Below are positions 1-4,802 of a stretch of 5,024 nucleotides of DNA, one piece after another; within the stretch, counting starts at the first letter, position 1; each line of letters begins with the position of its first letter. Origin of the DNA: an uncultured Porphyromonas sp. Lineage in GTDB: Bacteria > Bacteroidota > Bacteroidia > Bacteroidales > Porphyromonadaceae. The notes under the pieces were generated by a model. The model was not told where the DNA came from, searched no databases, and worked only from the letters and a program-made list of their open reading frames with translations. The position numbers were made by a program, and so were the translations under genes. Where the stretch lies: assembly GCA_946997275.1 (NCBI GenBank), contig CAMPUN010000115.1, positions 1-5,024 of the forward strand. The letters run 5' to 3'.

Positions 1-271
1 CAAACATGGTGTGGTGGTAGGTATCGCGTCCTACCTCCTCGAGGTCGTTGTGCTTACCGCTGACGCGGAGGCACTTTTGCGAGTCTGCCGCACGACGATA
101 CTGAGGCTCTTTATTGCCTAGGATGATATCCTTAAACTGGTTCATCCCGGCGTTGGTAAACATGAGTGTGGGGTCGTCCTTGATCACCATCGGTGCCGAG
201 GGAACTATGCGGTGTCCGTGCTCCTCAAAGAAGTCGAGGAAGGCTTGTCGTATGTCGTGTGCTGTCATCAT
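1..271 (-). CDS. alaS: Alanine--tRNA ligase, N-terminal fragment (cut by window edge)
   Basis: AlaS charges tRNA-Ala with alanine in the cytoplasm. Only the first 90 residues are present; the gene runs off the left edge. The translated reverse strand begins [20 protein letters not shown] and continues with the class II synthetase catalytic-core signature: [19 protein letters not shown] at about residues 22-40, then [12 protein letters not shown], and [20 protein letters not shown] at 67-86, followed by HTMF. These blocks are typical of bacterial AlaS, so the identification is close to certain. Two adjacent ATG codons (271 and 268) could start the protein. I chose the outer one because, as I recall, Bacteroidales AlaS proteins usually carry one residue between the initiator Met and the TA(K/H) motif. 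No Shine-Dalgarno sequence is evident. A TAnnTTTG -7 element lies about 40 bp upstream. Nothing is abnormal within the visible part. Confidence 0.97.
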   Translation of the reverse strand, partial: MMTAHDIRQAFLDFFEEHGHRIVPSAPMVIKDDPTLMFTNAGMNQFKDIILGNKEPQYRRAADSQKCLRVSGKHNDLEEVGRDTYHHTMF

Positions 272-309
272 AATCTATAAAGCATGCTATGCCAATACTT
301 AATACGCTA

Positions 310-340
310 CAAAGGTACGAAATTAGAGGTTAGAGATTAG
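310..340 (-). promoter_or_regulatory. Probable alaS promoter (Bacteroidetes -7 element TACCTTTG)
   Basis: On the minus strand TACCTTTG (plus-strand 317 down to 310) matches the Bacteroidetes -7 consensus TAnnTTTG exactly. At the expected 19-nt spacing the -33 element would fall at 337-340, where the minus strand reads CTAA rather than TTTG, so the -33 half is weak. Transcription would start around 302-306, giving a leader of about 30-35 nt before the alaS ATG at 271. The -33 position lies inside the TTAGARR heptamer array, so repeat number could affect the sequence available at this site. The assignment rests on the -7 match and on position only. Confidence 0.5.
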
Positions 341-371
341 AAGTTAGAGGTTAGAAGTTAGAGATTAGAGA
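323..371. repeat. Heptamer tandem array, 7 x TTAGARR
   Basis: Seven contiguous 7-bp units fill 49 bp: TTAGAGG, TTAGAGA, TTAGAAG, TTAGAGG, TTAGAAG, TTAGAGA, TTAGAGA. The first five bases are invariant and only the last two vary (GG, GA or AG). The array sits 51 bp upstream of the alaS start and overlaps the expected -33 region of its promoter. On the minus strand it reads as a pyrimidine-rich YYTCTAA series. Such short tandem arrays can change copy number by slippage. Because the array is non-coding, the 7-bp period would not shift a reading frame but would alter promoter spacing or upstream sequence. There are no spacers and the unit is far too short for a CRISPR. Confidence 0.95.
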
Positions 372-442
372 GCTATCAGCAGGGTTGACGTATTATAAGC
401 ACTCTGCTAGGAGCCGCCCAGGACGATAACCGAGGAATGTGT

Positions 443-473
443 GGCCGAAGCATCACTACGTAGCGATACGGCC
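443..473. repeat. Imperfect inverted repeat / hairpin with CTACGTAG core
   Basis: GGCCG (443-447) pairs with CGGCC (469-473). Inside, ATC (452-454) pairs with GAT (465-467). After one A/C mismatch the perfect palindrome CTACGTAG (456-463) forms the centre. The asymmetric internal loop is AAGC on one side and A on the other. There is no T tract next to it, so it is not a standard rho-independent terminator. It could be a protein-binding dyad, a structured RNA element or part of a dispersed repeat. The pairing is seen directly; any function is unknown. Confidence 0.55.
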
Positions 474-504
474 GGACTCTAAGTGCTTTTACATTCACGG
501 TGAT

Positions 505-519
505 TCGGGACTCTCCCGA
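505..519. repeat. Short inverted repeat TCGGGA-CTC-TCCCGA
   Basis: Six perfect base pairs close a 3-nt loop (505-510 with 514-519). No T run follows on the plus strand, and no strong one precedes it for the minus strand, so terminator function is unsupported. It lies in the gene-free tract, between the CTACGTAG hairpin and the 21-bp direct repeat. Confidence 0.5.
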
Positions 520-579
520 GGAAATCCCAAATAGCTTCGTGGAAAACAGAAATCCTCTACCGAGGCGAGAAACAAAACT

Positions 580-621
580 TCGGAAGAATGAAATGAAACC
601 TCGGAAGAATGAAATCATAAG
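580..621. repeat. 21-bp-period direct repeat (two units)
   Basis: The 15-mer TCGGAAGAATGAAAT occurs identically at 580-594 and 601-615, giving a period of 21 bp. Read on the plus strand it would encode a duplicated RKNE-type heptapeptide in the frame 500-700, but that frame has no other support as a gene. A further TCCG-AAAAG motif just downstream (621-629) may be a degenerate third copy. It is most simply a local duplication in non-coding DNA or part of a dispersed repeat family. Confidence 0.8.
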
Positions 622-740
622 TCCGAAAAGTTTTTTCGTCCATCACTGGAAAATCAAAGACCTTCACGGAGCAATTCAAGATTTCCTCCGTAGAGACTAG
701 TTTTATAACGCATCAGTCCTCGTATTCCTTGCTCCAAGTG

Positions 741-771
741 CTTGCCCCTTCAAATATTTTCTTTATATTTG
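741..771 (+). promoter_or_regulatory. Promoter of the 848-2343 gene pair (-33 CTTG / -7 TATATTTG)
   Basis: TATATTTG at 764-771 is an exact match to the Bacteroidetes -7 consensus TAnnTTTG. CTTG at 741-744 is one base off the -33 TTTG, with exactly 19 nt between the elements, within the spacing known for the primary sigma factor of this phylum. Transcription would begin near 775-780 and leave a leader of about 70 nt before the ATG at 848. The leader is AT-rich and lacks a Shine-Dalgarno motif (AACAGTTAAACACAGTAATACT precedes the ATG except for its first bases), as is common in Bacteroidetes. Confidence 0.7.
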
Positions 772-847
772 TAAGCGCATTCAGATAGGTAAGTGTAAAC
801 TTCCGAACAAATCACGTAACCATATAACAGTTAAACACAGTAATACT

Positions 848-1444
848 ATGACCAACAAAAAGTTTTATGCTATCCTAGTGCTAGCGTTTACGCTCTTTGC
901 ACTACAAAGCTGTGACCCTAAGACACCTGCGAGAACGCCAGCAATTGAGGCTACAGTGCCTGCTGTCAAGTCGTTTGAAATACCACTTGACATATCAAGC
1001 TGTCTCGATCGTACCAAGAGCGCTACATCAGGTCTAAGAGCAGGTCAGGAGAATGTGCTATACGAGGATTGCCTCTCTTGGGATATAACAGATGAGATTA
1101 AACTTAAAGGCTTCTCTGAGGCAACAATCAAGAGTATCCTCCTTGACAAAGTGACAATTGAGTGTCTTAGACCCGAAGGTGTGGATCTAACTCTATTTGC
1201 TCCAGTACGCCTCTATGCAGGGCAAGACTACAAGCTCATAGCAGAGACGCAAGCAAAAAATACGCATCCTAATCAGCTAGACTTAGTAATACATGAGAAG
1301 GATTTAGCGCAGTATATCAAGGCTGATCAGCTGCCAATACGTATCACCACTACGAGAGACAAAATCTCTGACTGGGAGTATGGTGACACCAACATAGACG
1401 TGAAGATCACTCTTTCTGCAACAAGTATCGTGCTGGCAAGATGA
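848..1444 (+). CDS. Predicted outer-envelope lipoprotein of unknown function
   Basis: This 198-residue protein carries a clear lipoprotein signal: two Lys at 4-5, a hydrophobic stretch 7-19, and the lipobox LQSC with the acylated Cys at 22. Asp follows at +2, and the mature N-terminus (about 23-40) is Pro/Thr/Ala-rich and probably a flexible tether. The remainder alternates polar and hydrophobic residues in short strands (for example SFEIPLDI, DEIKLKGF, VTIECL, APVRLYAG, LDLVIHE, IDVKITLSA), suggesting a compact beta-sandwich fold. Three more cysteines occur at 52, 75 and 106. I do not recognise the family. The stop codon overlaps the start of the downstream barrel gene (ATGA), so the two are almost certainly co-transcribed and translationally coupled, which suggests a joint role at the outer membrane. 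The codon content is more AT-rich than the minus-strand housekeeping genes. The start is fixed by the signal peptide and the promoter. Confidence 0.9.
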   Translation: MTNKKFYAILVLAFTLFALQSCDPKTPARTPAIEATVPAVKSFEIPLDISSCLDRTKSATSGLRAGQENVLYEDCLSWDITDEIKLKGFSEATIKSILLDKVTIECLRPEGVDLTLFAPVRLYAGQDYKLIAETQAKNTHPNQLDLVIHEKDLAQYIKADQLPIRITTTRDKISDWEYGDTNIDVKITLSATSIVLAR

Positions 1445-2343
1445 GACGACTCCTCTACTGTACCATAATGGGAGCGATTGTTTCACTTTTGCTCTGTACT
1501 AGTGTAGTTGCTCAGGAAAGCTCCTCTTACAAGCGCCTTCCAGATGGAACGTATGTCACAAGTAAGCAGGGAGCGACTCAAAAGAACTCTGCGCAAAGCA
1601 ACCTGTCCGTAGGTCTTGCTCTAGGTGTATCTGTACCTGATGGTGTGACTGCTCAGTGCGCTGTACGTATCATGCCACAGCTTGCAGTACGTGCTGGAAT
1701 CGGTTTTTTCCCAAAGATGCAACTCTTCAAGAAAACCTTTGAGTTTGGTGACGCTGTCAAGCAACAGTCGTACGAAGATGCTCTAGGATATACGCCTCAG
1801 CTCAGCACTAAGTTTGCTTATAGCAACCTCAATGGGCAGCTTATGCTTGACTGGCATCCAGGAGGAAAAGGATTCCGTGTCTCAGCAGGAGTCTACCTAG
1901 GTGCACCTAAAGTTTATGCTCATGGTATGATGATCGATGCTAAGACTGGCGAGTCGATCATGAAGAAGCAAAGTACCCTAGACCCAAACAATATGCCTAG
2001 CATAACGATCTTCGATGCCAACGATGAGACTCAACGTGTCACCATACAGCCGAGTAGTGAAGCTGCTCTTGACGCTACGGTCACTTTAGGACGTGTGGCA
2101 AGACCATATCTGGGGATTGGCTTTGGGCAGATGGCTCCGTCTGACAAGCCTGTATCATTCTTTGTTGACCTAGGTGTCTTACTATCAGGCAAGGCTCGGA
2201 TTGCCTCTCCTAACGTTATCGCTGGTGATCCTAACTTGCTCGTAGACTTTGATCCTAAGGTGCAAGATATAGTTTACAAGGCTCAATTCTTGCCGGTACT
2301 TAATATGGGGCTAGCCATACGACTTGGAGGAGCAACTAAATAG
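1441..2343 (+). CDS. Predicted outer-membrane beta-barrel protein, function unknown
   Basis: The 300-residue product has a Sec signal peptide (RR at 2-3, hydrophobic core about 9-23, likely cut VVA|QE after residue 24). The mature part is a run of alternating, amphipathic strands separated by polar loops: NLSVGLALGVSV (54-65), LAVRAGIGFF (81-90), LNGQLMLDWHP (130-140), FRVSAGVYLGAP (145-156), PYLGIGFGQ (222-230), VSFFVDLGVLLSG (238-250), and a final strand LNMGLAIRL (287-295). The LDWHP, PYLGIGFG and FFVDLGVL blocks resemble a widespread group of small outer-membrane barrel proteins in Gram-negative bacteria. Family assignment is by memory, and no substrate can be named. A long polar insert (about 160-212) may be an extracellular loop. 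The start codon lies within the stop of the upstream lipoprotein gene (ATGA). A terminator follows 55 bp after the stop. It could be a porin-like or structural outer-membrane protein. Confidence 0.9.
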   Translation: MRRLLYCTIMGAIVSLLLCTSVVAQESSSYKRLPDGTYVTSKQGATQKNSAQSNLSVGLALGVSVPDGVTAQCAVRIMPQLAVRAGIGFFPKMQLFKKTFEFGDAVKQQSYEDALGYTPQLSTKFAYSNLNGQLMLDWHPGGKGFRVSAGVYLGAPKVYAHGMMIDAKTGESIMKKQSTLDPNNMPSITIFDANDETQRVTIQPSSEAALDATVTLGRVARPYLGIGFGQMAPSDKPVSFFVDLGVLLSGKARIASPNVIAGDPNLLVDFDPKVQDIVYKAQFLPVLNMGLAIRLGGATK

Positions 2344-2398
2344 AAAAAAAGTCACCACGCACACTTGTGGTTGGGTTAGTTAGTTGTATGTAGAATAA

Positions 2399-2427
2399 GG
2401 GAGGGCCCTAGCGGGTCCTCTCTTTTT
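2399..2427 (+). terminator. Rho-independent terminator of the lipoprotein/barrel unit
   Basis: GGGAGGGCCC (2399-2408) pairs with GGGTCCTCTC (2413-2422) around the 4-nt loop TAGC. This gives a 10-bp stem with two G-U wobbles in the plus-strand RNA, followed by TTTTT (2423-2427). In the minus-strand transcript the wobbles become A-C mismatches and the downstream T run is weak (CCTTATTCT), so the element is oriented for the plus strand. It also lies just 5 bp beyond the stop of the convergent minus-strand ORF and may act partly in both directions. Confidence 0.88.
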
Positions 2428-2432
2428 ATAGG

Positions 2433-2705
2433 TTACTCTACGGCAGAAAGCAGATAGGGACTGTCGGAGGTGTCGTCTTCGACGAGGCGCCAGGTGCCTG
2501 AGTAGTAGAGTGTGTGCGGGGGCTCGTCGTGATGCCATGGGGCTAGCTCGATGCCTCGCTCACGGTCGTGATAGGTGAGTAGTACGGAGCGCCGGAGCTC
2601 CCCACGGCAAAGCAACTGTCGGAGTGCGATCCGTTCGCCTGGGTGTAGGGTGATCTGTCGTGCCATCGGTCTGGTGCTACGCTTACTACATGAGGCTACG
2701 AGCAT
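2433..2705 (-). CDS. Small hypothetical protein, last gene of the ileS-lspA unit
   Basis: This encodes 90 residues, or 77 if translation begins at the second Met (position 2666, MARQITLHPGER). I do not recognise it. It is soluble-looking and rich in Arg, His and acidic residues, with a strand-like ordered middle (ERIALRQLLC, RRSVLLTYHD, TLYYSGTWRLVEDD). The first residues (MLVASCSKR) contain a Cys, but the preceding hydrophobic stretch is too short for a lipoprotein signal. Support for reality: the start lies 3 bp beyond the stop of the DUF4296 gene, the frame fills the space up to the terminator, no competing frame covers it, and codon use (GC-rich third positions, CTC/CTA Leu, CGN Arg) resembles its minus-strand neighbours. 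A role cannot be inferred beyond probable co-expression. Confidence 0.6.
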   Translation of the reverse strand: MLVASCSKRSTRPMARQITLHPGERIALRQLLCRGELRRSVLLTYHDRERGIELAPWHHDEPPHTLYYSGTWRLVEDDTSDSPYLLSAVE

Positions 2706-2708
2706 ACT

Positions 2709-3716
2709 CTAGCGAGCGATGATGCGTAGGTCATGTAGCCTGAAGTGTAGAGACTGCGTACCTAGATAGTCTGTCGGTAGGCTGTAGATGGAGATGGTGA
2801 CGGTGTCTTTTGCCGAAAAGTGTGGTACAGCACCTTTGCGCTCTTTGTGCGGGGTACTCACGGGAAGGCTTTCCGCTATGCTATCCGTCGGAGCATTTGC
2901 TATGCTATCCGTCAGACCTGTTGCTATGCTATCCGTCAAATCGCTTAATATACTGTCCCTTGGGCTTGTAGGCACTTCTGGCTCCTTAGGCTCCGTGGCT
3001 CTCTCTGGAGCAGACTCCCCTAGAGTGAGCACGAAGACTCCTGCGCTGGGTAATCTCTTTGATACACTCTCCATGGCTAAGGGCGGAGTCTTGGCGTCTA
3101 ACTGCTTGGAGAGCGCTATGTAGGGCATCTGTCCCTGCTCTAGTAGTTGTGTGCCACAGATGAGTCCCTGTATCTCTATCTGATGTATGGTGCTGGGGAG
3201 GTGAGGTATGTCGGCGAGAGCTACCTTCCAGAGGTAGATGCCTTGCTCCTTGTTGATGCAGATAGGATAGGTGGACAGCGGAGTGACAGGACAAGAGAGT
3301 GTGTCTGGTAGTGGCGAGTAGAAGTTGTCCTCGTCCTCCAAGCCTATCTTGAAGAAGCCTGTCGTGCGCTCCAATATATCGACCTCTCGCTGTATGCTGG
3401 CTGAGGACTGAGCGATGATCTTCTGAAGTAGCTTAGCCTTGGAGGCGGAGAGGTAGTAGATCGTGCTGTCTAGATCATCTTGAGATACGCCGTGCGACTT
3501 GAGTATGGAGGCGTAGATCGAATCTTGCTGTGCCGATGTGAGATAGAGCGTCTGACCTATGCCACGAGCTGAGTAGAGCTCGGTGAGTATTTGCTCCAGC
3601 TTACCATTCGGTATGCGTTGCCACGAGCGCTTCTTGCAGCCACTCCCGAGTAGGAGCAGTAACAGGCTCAGTAGCCCAAGCTTGAGCAAAGAGGTCTTAA
3701 CACTGAAGGCTCGCAT
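2709..3716 (-). CDS. DUF4296-type lipoprotein with repeat linker
   Basis: The 335-residue protein starts with Lys7/Lys12, a long hydrophobic run (13-23) and the lipobox GSGC, acylated Cys at 27. Lys-Lys at +2/+3 is not the acidic signature associated with surface display in this phylum, so a periplasm-facing position is more likely (inference). Residues about 35-125 match the DUF4296 pattern of Bacteroidetes lipoproteins: ILTELYSARG, then DSIYASILKSHGVSQDDLDS and IYYL, ending in a helical stretch. A second, strand-rich region covers about 137-235. Next come an acidic/Pro linker and four 8-residue units starting DSI (254-285), then a short strand-rich C-terminus (about 298-335). The usual family member is essentially the N-terminal domain, so the long C-terminal part is an extension. 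The start is 6 bp after the lspA stop, as expected for an operon in which LspA processes this product. The function of DUF4296 is unknown. Confidence 0.88.
   Translation of the reverse strand: MRAFSVKTSLLKLGLLSLLLLLLGSGCKKRSWQRIPNGKLEQILTELYSARGIGQTLYLTSAQQDSIYASILKSHGVSQDDLDSTIYYLSASKAKLLQKIIAQSSASIQREVDILERTTGFFKIGLEDEDNFYSPLPDTLSCPVTPLSTYPICINKEQGIYLWKVALADIPHLPSTIHQIEIQGLICGTQLLEQGQMPYIALSKQLDAKTPPLAMESVSKRLPSAGVFVLTLGESAPERATEPKEPEVPTSPRDSILSDLTDSIATGLTDSIANAPTDSIAESLPVSTPHKERKGAVPHFSAKDTVTISIYSLPTDYLGTQSLHFRLHDLRIIAR
2862..2957 (-). repeat. In-frame 24-bp tandem repeat inside the DUF4296 gene
   Basis: Four 24-bp units encode DSILSDLT, DSIATGLT, DSIANAPT and DSIAESLP (residues 254-285). 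The plus-strand 15-mer GCTATGCTATCCGTC is identical at 2875-2889, 2899-2913 and 2923-2937, with the fourth unit (2947-2957) degenerate. Identity at silent positions points to recent tandem duplication rather than selection for the peptide alone. Changes in copy number would keep the reading frame and only alter linker length. Confidence 0.92.
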
Positions 3717-3722
3717 TATCGC

Positions 3723-4403
3723 TTACTTAGCTCGTTTACTCGTGCGGCGATGCTTGCTTCGGAGGTAGATCCAGAGGCGATCGATAGCGCGTGTCGTGGT
3801 GCGTGGATAGCAGATGAGTAGCGCCAGCACACCTACGGTGATGCAGCTGTCGGCAATGTTGAAGATAGGGCTGAAGAAGGTATACGGCTCGCCACCACCT
3901 ATCGGGAACCACTCGGGTAGTACCGTCGTGAAGAGGGGGAAGTAGAGCATATCGACCACATGTCCCTCAAGCCACGGGGCATAGCCTACCGCTCCTGCTG
4001 TCGTAGGAACAAACTGTGCCACCTGCCCGATGGAGGAGGTGAAGAGCTGTCCGTAGAAGAGGGAGTCAATGAGATTGCCAATGCCTCCTGCCAGCACAAG
4101 TCCTATGACAATGCAAAAGCCTAGCGAGTAGTGCCTGCACTGCCGAACGAAGCGGGTGAGCCAAATGCCTAGCCCCGCCATTGCCACGATGCGGAAGGCG
4201 GTCAGGAGGAGCTTGCTCCCTAGTTCCACACCGTATGCCATGCCACGGTTCTCTACAAAGTAGATGCGAAACCAGTCGAAGATGTGGTACTCCTGACCAA
4301 CGTACATATGCGTCTTGATCCAGATCTTGACGATCTGATCAATGACGATGAGAAGCAGAATGAGCCCTGCGACAATCCAGTGGCGCTGGCTAGTTCGAGT
4401 CAT
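3723..4403 (-). CDS. lspA: Lipoprotein signal peptidase (signal peptidase II)
   Basis: LspA is the inner-membrane aspartyl protease that removes signal peptides from diacylated prolipoproteins, cutting before the lipobox Cys. The 226-residue sequence shows the family blocks in order: DQIVKIWI (22-29) in the first membrane helix, VENRGMAYG (50-58), LAGGIGNLID (104-113), VVDMLYFP (149-156) and FNIADSCITVG (181-191). The predicted catalytic pair is Asp151 and Asp185. Four membrane segments are visible (about 8-28, 64-82, 93-112, 179-199). The segment between LID113 and VVD151 is long compared with the about 160-residue proteobacterial enzymes, and a GGGEPY loop sits before the last helix; I recall such inserts as typical of Bacteroidetes LspA. 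The C-terminus is a basic tail. The gene starts 18 bp after the TraR/DksA-like gene and ends 6 bp before the DUF4296 lipoprotein gene. All key residues are intact. Confidence 0.97.
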   Translation of the reverse strand: MTRTSQRHWIVAGLILLLIVIDQIVKIWIKTHMYVGQEYHIFDWFRIYFVENRGMAYGVELGSKLLLTAFRIVAMAGLGIWLTRFVRQCRHYSLGFCIVIGLVLAGGIGNLIDSLFYGQLFTSSIGQVAQFVPTTAGAVGYAPWLEGHVVDMLYFPLFTTVLPEWFPIGGGEPYTFFSPIFNIADSCITVGVLALLICYPRTTTRAIDRLWIYLRSKHRRTSKRAK

Positions 4404-4421
4404 ATGAGGCGCGGGATGACT

Positions 4422-4802
4422 TTACTTACGCTTGTCGCGATTGAGCTTAGCCTCGATACTCTTCGTCGTATGAGGTACTGCACGGAGACGCTCTTTGGGG
4501 ATGAGCTTGCCCGTGACGGAGCAGATCCCATAAGTGCCGTTTTGGATGCGTAGGAGAGCTGCCTCGAGCTTCTCGATGAAGTCCTGCAGACGCTGTGCCT
4601 GAGCATCATTCTCCAGGCGAGCCTGAGTGATGGCGCCCTCGTCTAGATCCTTGTAGGTAGGCGTCGTATCGCTGATGTCGTTAGCGTTGTCTGCGCGGAG
4701 CATATTGAGATCTTCACGAGCCTGAGCGATCTTCTTCTCAATGAGGATGCGAAACTCCTCCAGCTCCTCAGGGTTATATCTTTTCTTGCCGCTGTCTTCC
4801 AT
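4422..4802 (-). CDS. TraR/DksA-family protein with degenerate zinc finger
   Basis: DksA-like proteins bind in the RNA polymerase secondary channel and modulate transcription initiation. I chose the ATG at 4802 (126 residues, MEDSGKKRYNPEELEEF), where recalled Bacteroidetes homologues begin. A GTG at 4874 would add 24 residues of unconserved sequence reaching almost to the ileS stop. Residues about 10-85 form the helical coiled-coil region (EELEEFRILIEKKIAQARED, then TTPTYKDLDEGAITQARLEN and QRLQDFIEKLEAALLRI). The C-terminal block NGTYGICSVTGKLIPKERL then RAVPHTTKSIEA aligns with the DksA zinc-finger region, but only one of the four canonical Cys remains (GIC); Thr, His and Ser/Glu stand at the other places. 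I recall this as usual for Bacteroidetes members. It therefore probably does not bind zinc in the classic way. It lies between ileS and lspA, an arrangement I recall from other Bacteroidales. Confidence 0.9.
   Translation of the reverse strand: MEDSGKKRYNPEELEEFRILIEKKIAQAREDLNMLRADNANDISDTTPTYKDLDEGAITQARLENDAQAQRLQDFIEKLEAALLRIQNGTYGICSVTGKLIPKERLRAVPHTTKSIEAKLNRDKRK

Larger units (their letters stand above)
372..740. other. Gene-free intergenic tract with hairpins and short repeats
   Basis: I see no convincing gene in this stretch. Open frames on both strands (376-618 minus, 500-700 plus) overlap each other and are low-complexity, Arg- or Lys-rich peptides without recognisable domains. 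The tract holds an imperfect hairpin (443-473), a second hairpin (505-519), two exact copies of CCGAGGAA (430-437 and 516-523), and a 21-bp-period direct repeat (580-621). No tRNA, rRNA or riboswitch core is recognisable. It separates the divergent alaS gene and the 848-2343 gene pair. It may be a decayed dispersed repeat or an unannotated structured RNA; neither can be decided from this sequence alone. Confidence 0.6.

Noticed and set aside
114..302. Plus-strand open frame of 62 codons
   Set aside because: It lies antisense to the clearly identified alaS N-terminus and shows no domain or signal of its own.
323..371. CRISPR array or telomere-like element at the TTAGARR repeats
   Set aside because: The units are 7 bp and contiguous, without spacers or cas genes. 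Resemblance to eukaryotic TTAGGG telomere repeats is superficial in a bacterial gene context.
443..519. Hairpins as insertion-sequence ends or an attachment site
   Set aside because: No transposase or integrase fragment, target-site duplication or tRNA gene is visible nearby.
376..618. Minus-strand open frame of 80 codons (MISFFRGFISFF...)
   Set aside because: Its apparent repeats derive from the 21-bp DNA duplication, it has an Arg-rich composition without a domain, it overlaps another frame, and it has no promoter or coupled neighbour.
500..700. Plus-strand open frame of 66 codons with RKNE repeats
   Set aside because: It is a low-complexity basic peptide created by the direct repeat. No translation signal or recognisable family supports it, though conservation in relatives could revive it.
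848..2343. SusC/SusD-type nutrient uptake pair
   Set aside because: The barrel is only 300 residues with no plug or TonB box, and the lipoprotein is too small and lacks SusD features.
2351..2372. ACCAC / GTGGT inverted repeat after the barrel gene as a terminator
   Set aside because: Only five pairs close a loop of eight and no T tract follows. The GC-rich hairpin at 2399-2427 is a much better terminator.
2788..3123. Plus-strand open frame of 111 codons with repeated AMLSV-type units
   Set aside because: It is the antisense shadow of the DSIA repeat in the DUF4296 lipoprotein gene, which has a lipobox and operon context.
2986..3294. Minus-strand open frame of 102 codons in another frame of the DUF4296 gene
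   Set aside because: It is His/Arg/Ser-rich, lies wholly inside a well-supported gene and has no independent support.
4284..4609. Open frames on both strands across the lspA / TraR-DksA junction
   Set aside because: They are shadows of lspA and the DksA-like gene, both of which have intact family motifs.
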